Source: Blepharisma japonicum (Eukaryota > Ciliophora > Heterotrichea > Heterotrichida > Blepharismidae). Taken from it: a stretch of 57,029 nucleotides of DNA. Of this stretch, positions 1 through 9,535 are shown in pieces. A model generated the notes under the pieces. That model saw only the letters and a list, made by a program, of their open reading frames with translations. It was not told the origin of the DNA and did no database searches. How positions within the stretch are numbered: the first letter of the stretch is position 1; each line of letters begins with the position of its first letter. The stretch is taken from positions 1 through 57,029 of the forward strand of contig CATKHK010000147.1 in assembly GCA_949751835.1 (NCBI GenBank), given 5' to 3'. Made by a program: the position numbers and the translations under genes.

Positions 1-2
1 GG

Positions 3-200
3 GACAGCATTTATGGAAATGGGGAGTCTTATGCGATTGCTTGGATCATTTTGTCATTCACTATTAGTGGATTTGTGCTCGGATTTTTCTATGTAAAAGC
101 GATACATTGGCATCAAGTTTTGGTCCAATCCTTTAAGAAGCTCCAGGAGGGAGGAGGATTTGATCCGATTAACGAAAACCAAAATCTAGAATCCCAATAA
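3..200 (+). CDS. C-terminal end of a membrane protein (5' truncated by window)
   Basis: An open frame enters from the left edge and stops at TAA 198-200. The 65 visible residues hold one hydrophobic, probably membrane-spanning stretch (AIAWIILSFTISGFVLGFFY), followed by a polar tail with a Gly-rich turn (QEGGGFDP) and an Asn/Gln-rich end. The start and most of the protein lie outside the window, so the family cannot be named. The last membrane helix followed by a short hydrophilic tail suggests a multi-pass protein with a cytosolic C-terminus, but this is inference. Confidence 0.6.
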   Translation, partial: DSIYGNGESYAIAWIILSFTISGFVLGFFYVKAIHWHQVLVQSFKKLQEGGGFDPINENQNLESQ

Positions 201-696
201 ATTAAGATTTAAAGCTATGAAAATTGGAATGAAAATTAATTTAAGTCATTTATTCGATAATGAATCGAAATAAATTATCGCTTAATAGAATTTATATTAA
301 AGCAACGCACAAAAAGTATAATGCAAAATATATTTATAGTGTGGATTTCATTTAGAACAAAGCTATAATGTAAAGGATAAAAAGAGCCATTGCAATAGAT
401 ATAAATCATGCTCAAAATGTAAAATCATGCTCATTCTCTCTTTTCGGCCATAAAATCATAATTTATTTGAAAATACTTTAATATCCAATTTAATAAGCTT
501 CAAATATAATAAATAGTTAAATAAATATTGTTGCAATAATAAAAATACATATTAAAATAAATATTTGATACTCCTAATATAAATCTGTTCTAATTTATAC
601 TTAAGATTCATTTGATTTATCATTTTAATAAAATAAAATCAGCTGATTAACTTATGATATAATAAATAAAACTCTATTATTTGCATATAGTTCCTT
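201..696. other. AT-rich intergenic spacer
   Basis: About 500 bp of very AT-rich sequence with stops in all frames. It separates two genes that converge on it: the truncated plus-strand gene and the minus-strand helicase. No RNA gene, repeat or coding remnant was recognised. Confidence 0.6.
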
Positions 697-1869
697 TTAT
701 AGTAAATTAGAAACATCATTTGGCAATTCTCCAATGATAGTTGAGAAATGGTTCTCCAGTTCTTTTAAAAATTGAAACTCGGTTTGATTTATAAAGCCAA
801 TTGATAACCCTTTACGACCATATCGTCCTGATCTTCCAACTCTGGCAAGATAATTCTCATAATTTAATGGGAAATCATAATGTATAAATACACTTGGGTA
901 AACATCAACAATACGTCTACTTAGATCAGTTGTGATCAGTATTCTAGTAGATCCAATTCTGAATTCTCTCAGAGCTGCTTCCTGCTGAGTTTGATCCATA
1001 TCATTATGAAGAAACGATACACTGTAATTAATATTTTGAAAAGCTTGAGCTAAAGCCTTTACTGTTTTGTTTTTGTTACAAAAAATAATAGCTTGACATA
1101 TTTCCATAGCTTCCAAAAGATCCTCAAGAATAGCAAATTTTGTTTCATTTTCGGTTTTGATATAATATTGCTTAATTCCCTCCAAAGTCAATTCATAGGC
1201 TTTTAATATTATTCTTACAGGATTTTTCATGTATATTTCTACTATTTCAGAGATTTCTGGTGGTATTGTAGTAGAAGAGAAGCAAACTTGAGCCCTTTCA
1301 GGCAAATATCGGAAGATTTCAAATATTTGTTCTTTAAATCCTCTTGACAGCACCTCATCTACTTCATCAATAATAAATATTTTAACTCTACTAGCAGAAA
1401 TCGCATTCCTTCTAAGATAATCATGCATTCTTCCTGGAGTACCTATTAATGCATGAATACTATTATTTAGCACCTTTATATCCTCCCTGATATATATGCC
1501 TCCCATAGCAGTGTACGCTTTGACATTTACATATTCTCCAATTTTAACTATTTCTGTGTAAATTTGTTGGGCAATTTCTCTTGTAGGTTCCAAAATTATT
1601 GCCTGCAGCTCATTGGAGTCCAGATTAATCACTTGGAGCATTCCAATAATAAATGCTGCAGATTTTCCACTTCCAGCTCCAGATTGAATGATTATATCGC
1701 TCCCTCTAGCAATGACTTTAATAGCCTTTTGCTGAACAGCACTAGGCTTTTCAAAGCCAGCAGAGAAGATACCTCTTAAAATGTCACTTTTAAGTCCCAT
1801 ATCGCAAAATTCATATGCAATCTCGTCTGAATGAGATTGGGCCAAATTACCATTTAAAATTTCTGTCAT
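697..1869 (-). CDS. eIF4A-like DEAD-box RNA helicase, divergent
   Basis: A 390-residue protein with the length and motif order of eIF4A/FAL1 helicases, ATP-dependent enzymes that unwind or clamp RNA. Visible motifs: Q-motif region (GFEKPSAVQQKAI), motif I as SGAGSGKS, Ia PTREIAQQ, GTPGR, motif II as DEVD rather than DEAD, motif III as SST rather than SAT, motif IV region IIFCNKNKTV, motif V region ITTDLSRRIVDV (eIF4A has ARGIDV), and motif VI as ARVGRSGRYGRKG (eIF4A has HRIGRSGRFGRKG). The ATP-binding Lys and motif VI arginines remain, so it may still be active. The accumulated changes suggest a specialised paralogue rather than the housekeeping eIF4A. The frame contains no tryptophan, hence no TGA. 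The start ATG is the first in frame. Family assignment is firm, the precise role is not. Confidence 0.9.
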   Translation of the reverse strand: MTEILNGNLAQSHSDEIAYEFCDMGLKSDILRGIFSAGFEKPSAVQQKAIKVIARGSDIIIQSGAGSGKSAAFIIGMLQVINLDSNELQAIILEPTREIAQQIYTEIVKIGEYVNVKAYTAMGGIYIREDIKVLNNSIHALIGTPGRMHDYLRRNAISASRVKIFIIDEVDEVLSRGFKEQIFEIFRYLPERAQVCFSSTTIPPEISEIVEIYMKNPVRIILKAYELTLEGIKQYYIKTENETKFAILEDLLEAMEICQAIIFCNKNKTVKALAQAFQNINYSVSFLHNDMDQTQQEAALREFRIGSTRILITTDLSRRIVDVYPSVFIHYDFPLNYENYLARVGRSGRYGRKGLSIGFINQTEFQFLKELENHFSTIIGELPNDVSNLL

Positions 1870-1985
1870 TTATTATACCTGCTAAATATGACTAAAGTTG
1901 TTTTTAAGATTATATTGAAGTGATGCGATGAAGCATCCTTCCAAAAAACATAAGCTGAGTAATAGCTATTTTATGAAAAATTATC

Positions 1986-2454
1986 TTAATTAAATGAATT
2001 AACAATTGGACCTATCAAATCGCACAAATATCTAATGAAACCTTTATTTGGACGAATGCAGGATCTTTTTGCTTTAAGATATTGGTAAGCTTCATCAAAA
2101 GATTTCCCAAAATTCTTCATTATGATTGCTATCACAATTTTAGGACTTCTTGAAACTCCAGCATAATATGGACAAGAAGCTTTTCATTGCTTTTAAGTAT
2201 CTTTTCTATAAAATCTAGAGCTTCAGTTAAATATTTTGTAATATTTTCTGTTTGTGAGTCCTTAGCTTTTACCAATTTCTCTTAGTCACTCTTTGTTGGT
2301 AGCTAATAAAATCTTTCCTAGAAACATATTTCTAACTACTTCACCATATGATTTATAGGCAGAGAACTTTTCCAAAAGCCTTTAAGAACATATTTTTTTG
2401 TTTAATAAAAATTATACTCTCAAAACGGCTCATTATCAATTCATTCACACTCAT
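1986..2454 (-). pseudogene. Decayed dual-specificity phosphatase
   Basis: Translating the minus strand across several frameshifts and stops gives pieces of a dual-specificity protein phosphatase: a start (MSVNELIMSRFES), then NITKYLTEALDFIEK, then YAGVSRSPKIVIAI, then SFDEAYQYLKAKR and IRPNKGFIRYLCDL before TAA at 1986-1988. The family signature HCxxGxSRS is damaged: the bases at the catalytic Cys codon read AT instead of TGT, and the frame shifts there, so the nucleophile is lost. The order and spacing of the remaining pieces match the family. The gene is dead unless the locus is misassembled. Confidence 0.7.
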
Positions 2455-2469
2455 ATCGCACTATTCTAG

Positions 2470-3240
2470 TTTTAAGGACCCCAGGCCCAGATCTATATCA
2501 TTTTTAAAGTCACCAACGTAAGTTCACCCATCACTCATTATCCTTGTGCCTTTACATGATATACGCCACATTTAAACTTACCTTCATATGATTCGTTGAT
2601 TTTATTTTTAGCGAAGGTACCAATTACTTCAAAACGCCCGTTTACAAAGTTGCCTTTGTATGATGTTTCGTTTTTAAATGTTTGTTGTCCATATCCATTT
2701 TTTAAATAATTTTCAAAGCCTCCTCATAGTGTGAATCTTGCTTATCTAGAACTCCTTGCCCATTCTTTTGGCATGATTGCTAATCTCCATAATAAGCTCC
2801 TTGCTTATTATCTATAATTCTGCCTTTTCTTCGAATTTTCCATTTGAAAATCATCCTTCCTAAATATTATTAGTTATGCTCTTTGCATTGCAAAGCTGGA
2901 GATTTCTACCCCTACACGTTTATCCCTTCAGATGACTCACACGACCAATCTTGAACTTCTACAGCTTCTGTAGCCTAAGGGTACATTCCAACTATTTCCA
3001 AATAATCTAATATCTCATGATAGAGATAATTTGAGAAATGATATAAATGATGAAAATACTGTAAAAAACTCAGTAAATGGAACTGAGGTCTTTATCTTTA
3101 TCAAGCTAAATAATTTTTGTAACATAATACGCTCTAAAAAGTGATTGCATTAGAAATATATGATTGCTATTTTCTGGTGTTTTCAGCTCTTTTTCCTTGA
3201 TAATTTCAGATTCAAGCTCATTATCCAATTCTAAGTGTGC
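2470..3240 (-). pseudogene. Decayed MORN-repeat protein
   Basis: Minus-strand fragments in shifting frames resemble MORN repeats: YGDxQSCQKNGQGVLDKQ, SYKGNFVNGRFEVIGTF and SYEGKFKCGVYHVKGT, ending near YVGDFKN. Upstream (2880-3240) a more degraded part still shows coding-like stretches such as ENSNHIFLMQSLFRAYYVTK, with many stops. Intact MORN genes of a different subfamily lie at 24443 and 27754. The remnant sits directly upstream of the phosphatase remnant in the same orientation, so the two decayed together or were inserted as one block. Confidence 0.6.
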
Positions 3241-3363
3241 AGAAATAATTTATTATAAACTAATTTTCAAATTTCAATTATTTATCTAAAAATTAAAATA
3301 GATTAATTTCTATTTAACTTTGTTAAAAAATAATTCAGACTGATATAAAATTTGAAGCAGCTA

Positions 3364-3915
3364 TTAATTAGTTTCTTCTTCCACTATAGCTGGTGCCTCC
3401 ACACATTCCAAGCTATTTCTCACACAATGGTTGAAATGTTTTGCATCATCGAAAGCTTTCTTAAACTCCTGCGATTTTTCAGGTGTTCCCAGTCTCATAG
3501 CGAATTTAGTCCTTTGTCTTTCTCCTTCACTGAAATCGTGTGCAATCCATAGCCAAGCTCTGTCACTTCCAGCATGCTGCACAAGGCTACATAAAGGATC
3601 TTCTTCTAATATAAAATTCGCAACCACTTTTTTAGTGTTATCCTGTCTCATTACGAAGCTGATCCTTCTTGTTTCCCTATTGCGAATCAGCTTGACATCA
3701 CCTGTGCCTCTTTCTTTCCATTGTTCTTCAGCCCATCTGTATAATTTGGCTCGGGTTTTGAAGATACAGTCCGTATTCTCTTCACCAGTGACGACTTCTA
3801 CTTCAGGCAAATCTACAGCTTTCCAGTCTCCTTTGACTTCTTCTTCAGGATTCTCCACTTCTTCAGCATCCTCCTCTTTTTTGCTAGCCAAGAAAGCTGA
3901 TACGTCTTCACTCAT
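3364..3915 (-). CDS. RANBP1: Ran-binding protein 1 (RanBP1)
   Basis: A 183-residue acidic protein whose central 130 residues form a Ran-binding (RanBD/PH-fold) domain. Recognisable elements are TGEENTDCIFKTRAKLYRW, WKERGTGDVKLIRNRETRR, RISFVMRQDNTKKVVANF and AWLWIAHDFSEGE. RanBP1 binds Ran-GTP in the cytoplasm and, with RanGAP, promotes GTP hydrolysis and cargo release during nuclear transport. The acidic N-terminus and short C-terminal tail match the usual size. All tryptophans are TGG, so the frame is intact in any code. The start lies only 19 bp from the divergent bL12 start, so the two genes must share a minimal promoter. Confidence 0.93.
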   Translation of the reverse strand: MSEDVSAFLASKKEEDAEEVENPEEEVKGDWKAVDLPEVEVVTGEENTDCIFKTRAKLYRWAEEQWKERGTGDVKLIRNRETRRISFVMRQDNTKKVVANFILEEDPLCSLVQHAGSDRAWLWIAHDFSEGERQRTKFAMRLGTPEKSQEFKKAFDDAKHFNHCVRNSLECVEAPAIVEEETN

Positions 3916-3934
3916 TTTTTATCACAAATAAAAT
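3916..3934. promoter_or_regulatory. 19-bp divergent promoter, RanBP1/bL12m
   Basis: Only 19 bp (TTTTTATCACAAATAAAAT) separate the two divergent start codons. It must serve both genes, or each promoter reaches into the neighbouring coding sequence. No TATA box can be assigned with confidence. Confidence 0.5.
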
Positions 3935-4594
3935 ATGTTAGCGAAAAGGATAAATAGGGCAATCAGCAGGGCTGAGTTATTGAAAGCCAGCAAAGAAAGG
4001 GATTTATCTCAGATGAAAGCACTTGAAGGGTTTTTAACAAAAACCCAAAAGAGAAGAATAAATGTCCTTGCTGATATTATAGAAGACATGACGAAAAATG
4101 AGCAAGCTTCTCTATGGAAAACCCTAAGTGCAAAAATGCAAAGCTCCTTTGGAAAAGATCCCAAACTTTACAGTAATTTCCGCCCAACAGGTGACAAGTG
4201 GGCAAACATTCCTCCACACGTCTCAGATATGTTTAAGGAGATAGGTGTTCAAGGGTGCTTTCCAAATGGTCTAATCGAATTATTTGTTCAAGGAAAAATG
4301 GGTGGAATGAGCGCAGGTGGTGCACCTCAACAAGCAAAAGAAGAGGAAAAACAAGAAGTTGTAGTCGAAAAAACAAATTTTGATGTACTAATCAAAGGAT
4401 TTACTGCTGATGGCAAGCTTAAAATTATTAAAGAAGTTAAAAATCTGTTAGGAATTGGCCTGAAAGATGCAAAAGATAGAGTAGAAGCTTCGGCTGCGAC
4501 ACCATTAATGATAGGTAAACAATTACCTAAAGAGCAAGCTGAACAGATGGAAAAGCAGTATAAAGAATTGGGAGCAGAAATTGAGTTGAAATAA
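3935..4594 (+). CDS. MRPL12: Mitochondrial ribosomal protein bL12 (L7/L12)
   Basis: A 219-residue protein. Residues about 145-219 form a classic L7/L12 C-terminal domain: EKTNFDVLIKGF, KIIKEVKNLLGIGLKDAKD and ELGAEIELK. This is the stalk domain that recruits translation factors to the ribosome. The domain is preceded by an Ala/Glu/Lys-rich hinge (PQQAKEEEKQEVVVEK). The basic, hydroxylated N-terminus (MLAKRINRAISRAELLK) fits a mitochondrial presequence, so a mitochondrial rather than cytosolic protein is inferred. The long N-terminal part (about 130 residues) exceeds the bacterial form. It ends 20 bp before the stop of the convergent gene. Confidence 0.92.
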   Translation: MLAKRINRAISRAELLKASKERDLSQMKALEGFLTKTQKRRINVLADIIEDMTKNEQASLWKTLSAKMQSSFGKDPKLYSNFRPTGDKWANIPPHVSDMFKEIGVQGCFPNGLIELFVQGKMGGMSAGGAPQQAKEEEKQEVVVEKTNFDVLIKGFTADGKLKIIKEVKNLLGIGLKDAKDRVEASAATPLMIGKQLPKEQAEQMEKQYKELGAEIELK

Positions 4595-4614
4595 ACTAAC
4601 AAATTTTAACAAAA

Positions 4615-6051
4615 TTATTTAAGATTATCTTGGTCTGGATCATCACGTAGGCATTCTTCAATTACAGAAGCTTGAGCCTGCAAATATGATAATAAATCAG
4701 TGCTATTTATATTTTCCTGAAGAATTTTCATAGATTCTTCAAGCTCTTTTTTATCAGCTTTTTCATGTGAAAGTTGAAGTTTTAGGGTTCTCATTTCTTG
4801 ATTATTAGTAAGAACTGGGCTTTTGAACCGATTTGGAGAATTTTCCAGCAGTGGCTCATTGATATATGCTAATTCTTGACTTATAATTTTCATTTGCTCT
4901 TCAAACCCGTTGCTTGTCCTTAGAAACTCTTCAACTGCAGATTTTGAGTTGCCATAGTGAAGAAGTTCAATTATACCAAGAATTCATTCTCCTGTAGATT
5001 TCAAGGTTTCGAGAGAATTAAAGTAGCGGGTTTTGAATTGCTCACAATCAGCTTCAGCCATTTTAAGCCTTGATTCTATATCTTTGCATTCTGGAATGTT
5101 TGTTTTTGCTCTGTGATCGTTTCTTTCCTTTGAAAGAATTATATTTGATAAATTTTTTATGGCTTTTTGCTCGTTTTTTTCTATACTTAAACGCTCTATT
5201 TTCTTTATCTTCTCTTTTAAAACATCATTCTCCTCTTTTATATTTTCTAAATCCTGCTTTAAATTCAGTTTTTCCATTTCTACAATCTCCAGCTTTGTTT
5301 TTGCTTCCAGCACTTCTTTATGAAGTGCATTAATTTCTTTTATATACCCATTAAAGCTTTCCTTTGCCAATTTCAGCTCTAAATTCATTTTAGCTGAATT
5401 TTGATCATAATTTTGTAGGCTTTTTTTTAAATTTTCAATTTCAGCATCTTTTTCTTTGCAATTTAATTCAGTATCCCTTATCAGCATTGAGACCTTTAGT
5501 AGCTCAAACTCGACTTGGTTTTTTTCGTCCATTAATTTAATGATTTTTTCTCTTGAGGATTTTAACTCTTCCAACTCATCAAATTTACTTTGGAAATTTA
5601 TTACCCGACTCATAGTTTTTCTATGACACTCTATTCTTTTATTGTTTTTGTCTAATGTTTCTGGAATAATACTGAAACTAAGTGAACTGCTATTTCCATA
5701 GTCAGCTGATTTGCCTCTTCTAACAACTGGGCTGTGGACATTTTGTGCAGTTCCTTCTTCTCCGACGCTTTCGAAACGAATTTCTTCTTCGGATTTTTTG
5801 GGAGGAATTTTGAAATTTTCATAGCAGATTTGTGGCTGGCTTGGATTTGCAGTATCTCAAAGAGATAATGAATTTGAAGATATTTCTCTTTTTAACTGCA
5901 ATTTAAACTCAGATACCTTTTTAAGTGCAGCTCGGCTGTTATTTAATCCATCAATAAATCTCTTAGAAGAGCTGCTGCGCTTACTTGAAGTTGAAATCCC
6001 TGAATTATCAGACTCTTCTGAAATTGACGCATGAATGAGGTGTTTATGCAT
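4615..6051 (-). CDS. Long coiled-coil protein, unknown function
   Basis: Three standard-code pieces join in one frame when two TGA codons (SLSL-W-DTA and STGE-W-ILG) are read as Trp, giving 478 residues. The N-terminus is Ser-rich (ISTSSKRSSSSKR). About residues 145-320 are a continuous Lys/Glu/Leu-rich coiled coil (EELKSSREKIIKLMDEKN and following), and shorter coils lie near the C-terminus. I do not recognise the family. The start was set at the Met at 6051, because the upstream in-frame Met at 6096 would overlap the divergent SAS-4 start at 6084. The shared 32-bp promoter with a centriole gene hints at a ciliary or basal-body role, which is inference only. Confidence 0.8.
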
Positions 6052-6083
6052 TTTTATTATGAAATTAATAAAACATTTAAATA
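6052..6083. promoter_or_regulatory. 32-bp divergent promoter, coiled-coil gene/SAS-4
   Basis: The start codons of the minus-strand coiled-coil gene and the plus-strand SAS-4 gene are 32 bp apart, with an A/T-only tract containing TTAATAAAAC. Shared transcription control is likely by geometry alone. Confidence 0.45.
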
Positions 6084-8267
6084 ATGGATCCATCATATCT
6101 AAATTATTTGGCGAGTTATGGGATTGAGCCTCTCAAATACATGGAAATGCAAGCTAACTATTTAAGATATCTCGCAAGCTGTTACCCAGGAGAATCCCCA
6201 AATCCTTCAAGCCAGTGAAATATGGGAATCCCTGGACTCCCAATGATGCCAAGAAATGACCCTTTGCTAAATAATTTTGAAGATATTAACAGAGACGACA
6301 TGTCTGCAAAAAGCGAAAAATCTTTTAGAAGCCGAAAGGAATTTATAGAGCCGATAAGAGAAATTCCCCAAAATTTTGAGCCAGAAATTAAAAAAGAAGA
6401 AGAAAGAAAAATCGAAGAGCCAGTTAAAATAGAAAACCCACAGCCAATTATTGAAGAAAAAGTCGTTGAAAGGCCTGAGCAAAAAGCTGAAGCTTGGACT
6501 GTATCAATGGTGCCTTCTAAGTCTCGACATGACCCGCCTCCTGTATTTTCGAGAAAAAATCTTGCAGATCCTGACGAAATACCTATTAAAAATTCCGGAA
6601 AAGATTTTGAAAAATTGCTTGAAGAACAAATAAAGATAAATGCGCAGGCAGAATTACAAGAAAGTCCTGCTGATGAAAAACCTAAGCATGAATTTTTAAA
6701 AAGAGGAAGCAAAGCAGCTGTTTCTAGGCCAGCTCCACAAACCCCAAAGCCAAAGATTGAAGAAGACACTCAGAATAAGCCATGGAAAATCCCCAAAGTG
6801 GATGTGGAAGAAATAAAAAGACCTATAAGAACACCAGTGAGTAGGAGAAGTGAAGACGAAAGTCATGAAGAAGAAGTTAAGATAAAAAGAGCGTTTTTAA
6901 AAAGAGGAGAAGGACAATTGTGCATGAAAAACAGGCCGGTTTCGAATATCAAGCCAAGACAAACTCCACAGAAACTGAATAGATCAGTTTCTCAAACAGA
7001 GTATAAAGAGACTGCAAACTTGTCTTATTCTTCTGAAGATGAACAAAATATTGTTAATGAGTATTCACTGCCGAAACAAATTGAAAATAATGAAAGAATA
7101 GAACAATTGGAAAATGAATTGGAGTTTTTCCGCTCAGAAAACGAGAAATTAAAAAAATTAGCTAAAGAAATGGACGAAAAAAGAAAAAAAGCTGAAAAAG
7201 AATGCGAAAAAATGTCTCAATTTGTGCAGCTGGAACAAGAAAAATTCGAAAAGTGAAGAGATGAAGAAATTGAAAAGCTTAGGAGAGAAAGAAAAGTCAG
7301 TGAAAGAAATGCAAAATTTCAATCTGGGAAGAAAGAAAAAGAAGAAGTAGAGAGCTTGAAGGCAAATAATGCAAAGTTATTGGAAACCTTAAAACAGAAA
7401 GATACGAAGTATAAAATAAATATTGACAAATTAAAACAAAAAATTGAAGAATTAACTGAAATGAACAATGAGTTAGAAAAAGCCAACACAGACTTAAAAA
7501 TAGCTGCAATGAGGAATAAACTAGATTCCAAAGAAGAAGTAAAGAAAAATCCAGTCTATAAGCAAGAAGAAATAAAAAAGCCTCAAGTCTACAAGCAAGA
7601 AGAAGCAAAAAAAACTCAAGTCTTCAAGCAAGAAGAAGCAAAAAAACCTCAAAACTACAAGACCCCAGAAATAATTGTAACAGCTGAAAAAAGCATATCA
7701 GAAGAAAGTGAAGAAAAAGAGTCTGACGAAGAAAGTCCAGTTGACAATCAAATGCGCGGATATTCCCAGCAATCTCCTGCAAACAGAAAAAGTGATGGTA
7801 AAAAAGAAGACGGCAAACGAGAAATCGTTTTCAGTAATGGCGTCCGCAAAGAGATGTTTCCCGACGGCCATTCAGTAGTCCACTTCACAAATAACGACGT
7901 AAAACAGTCATTCCCTGACGGAAAAATCATCTATTTTTTCGCAGAAACCAAAACTACCCAAACCACTTTTCCTGACGGTCTTCAGCTATTTAAATTCAAT
8001 AATGGTCAAGTAGAAAAACATTTCCCAGACGGCACCAAAGAAATTTCATTCCCAGACGGAACAGTCAAATGCATTTTTACAGACGGCGAAGAAGAATCCA
8101 TTTTTCCAGACGGGACTGTCCAAAAAGTCGATATCCAGGGCATCAAATACATTGACTTTGTAAATGGGCAAAAAGATACAATTTTCCCTGATGGCACAAA
8201 AATCAGAGAATTTCCTGATGGTCGAGTAAGGAAAATCATGCCTGACGGGCGAGTCTTTGAACAATAA
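6084..8267 (+). CDS. SAS4: SAS-4/CPAP (CENPJ) centriole assembly protein
   Basis: A 727-residue frame after reading two TGA as Trp (SSQ-W-NMG and FEK-W-RDEE). Residues about 580-727 are a Tcp10_C/G-box domain: a run of short beta-strand repeats built on F-P-D-G (EMFPDGHSVVHF, KQSFPDGKIIYFF, KHFPDGTKEISFPDG, TKIREFPDGRVRKIMPDG). This open beta-sheet in SAS-4/CPAP binds the STIL/Ana2/SAS-5 partner and places the protein in centriole or basal-body assembly. A coiled coil (about 330-480) precedes it, after a long charged, Pro-containing region. Repeated KQEE(A/I)KK(P/T)Q units (about 485-530) are a small internal repeat. Human CPAP is much longer; this is a short protist form. The start ATG at 6084 gives MDPSYLNYLASYG. 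TAA ends it 19 bp before the next gene on the same strand. Confidence 0.88.
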
Positions 8268-8286
8268 TAATTTCATAATTTAAAAA

Positions 8287-9129
8287 ATGACTGAAAATAT
8301 AGAGCAAGTCTTGAACTGAATTTTGAAGCCGCAGTATAAAGACAAAGCTATCAGCTGGGCACAAGCTTGTACAAGGGACGAAATGAAAGGGCTGAAACTT
8401 ATAGGTGCGATTTTTAAGAATAAAGGTAAAAAGAAGTTCAGAAAAAACAGTCATGACCCGAATGCATCAGTGAGAAGTGTAAAAGCGTTTGAATCAGAGC
8501 TGAGAAAGCGACAATTGATGTCGACTTATGAAAGCGAATTTTCATATAGAGCGAACCCGAATACTAATATATTGCAATACAGGAAGCTTGGCGATATTCA
8601 GTGTAGTGAAATTTTGACACCTTTAGCAGTTATGTTTATTGAAGAATGGATTGATTTGAAAGATGACCCAAAATATCAGAGCCTTGTTTTGCAGTGCTTG
8701 AGGTCGCTAAATGCTATAATAAAATCGTCAAGCGCCTCAGTTTCTGAAACTCATAAGTCATTTCTCTGAAATGACCCGACTAAAAATTTTAAACCTCATA
8801 GACTTGACCAAGTTTCTTCAGCACTTGGAAATCGCTCTCAGAGTGCTTCAAAGCCATGGGTAAGACCTAATAGTGCTCAACAATTAGATACCAAAATAAA
8901 TCCGGTTATGTTTACGAAAGATGACTTAAATAAAAGAAAGCAAGCTCTTATATCAGGAAGCGGGATTATAGGGAAGTGGGTTGTAGCTCCTACAAATCCT
9001 CATATTTCGCATTACCAAGAAACGTATGTGACACATTTCCATAAGTATCAGCGTGCTGATCCTGGAGACAAATATACTTCAATTTCCGCGGGCCGTATGC
9101 TTCCAAGTCCAGACATTCCGAACTTATAA
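8287..9129 (+). CDS. Conserved-looking protein of unknown function
   Basis: A 280-residue frame formed by reading two TGA as Trp (VLN-W-ILK and SFL-W-NDP). The N-terminal half is helical and basic (EMKGLKLIGAIFKNKGKKK). The middle has a helical stretch with hydrophobic periodicity (EILTPLAVMFIEEWIDL). The C-terminal quarter is rich in aromatic and Pro residues (HISHYQETYVTHFHKYQR, AGRMLPSPDIPNL), which looks like a conserved short domain, but I cannot name it. It starts 19 bp downstream of the SAS-4 stop, so it could be co-regulated with it. Confidence 0.75.
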
Positions 9130-9535
9130 TAATTTTAACAAAATGGAAATAGAAAAGTCATATTCACACTTTATAAAATTATTTTAAAGTAGGAAAGATT
9201 TTATCAGGCAATAAGCTTATTATACGTTTATGCTTCATTTTGCGTTTTTTTCCTCTGACTTGTCTTGCTCTTATCAATTCTCTTTGAGATTATGGAGTTT
9301 TTGAAAGTTTATATACATTTGATTTAATATATTCTAAATTCTATAGGCTTATGTTGAGTAAGTATTTCAACTTGGCTTTAACTATGGATTCAAGCTGTGT
9401 AATAAACGATGTCAAAATACAATATTGCCAGAAGATATTTTTCAAATAAAGTTAGATTACGATTTGTATGAGTTTTCTTCAGTAAAGGAGTCTATTTTTT
9501 TAAAATATTTAATTTTGATTTAATATTAAATGTTA
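9130..9535. other. Intergenic spacer
   Basis: About 400 bp between convergent genes. It is AT-rich, with no open frame above background and no recognised RNA gene or repeat. Confidence 0.5.

Noticed and set aside
3431-3931. Long plus-strand frame opposite RanBP1
   Set aside because: It is the complement of a conserved domain, with low-complexity Ser/Leu composition. It is a shadow of the real gene.
6182-6769. 195-codon minus-strand frame opposite SAS-4
   Set aside because: Ser/Phe-rich antisense of a charged coding region, overlapping a well-supported gene.
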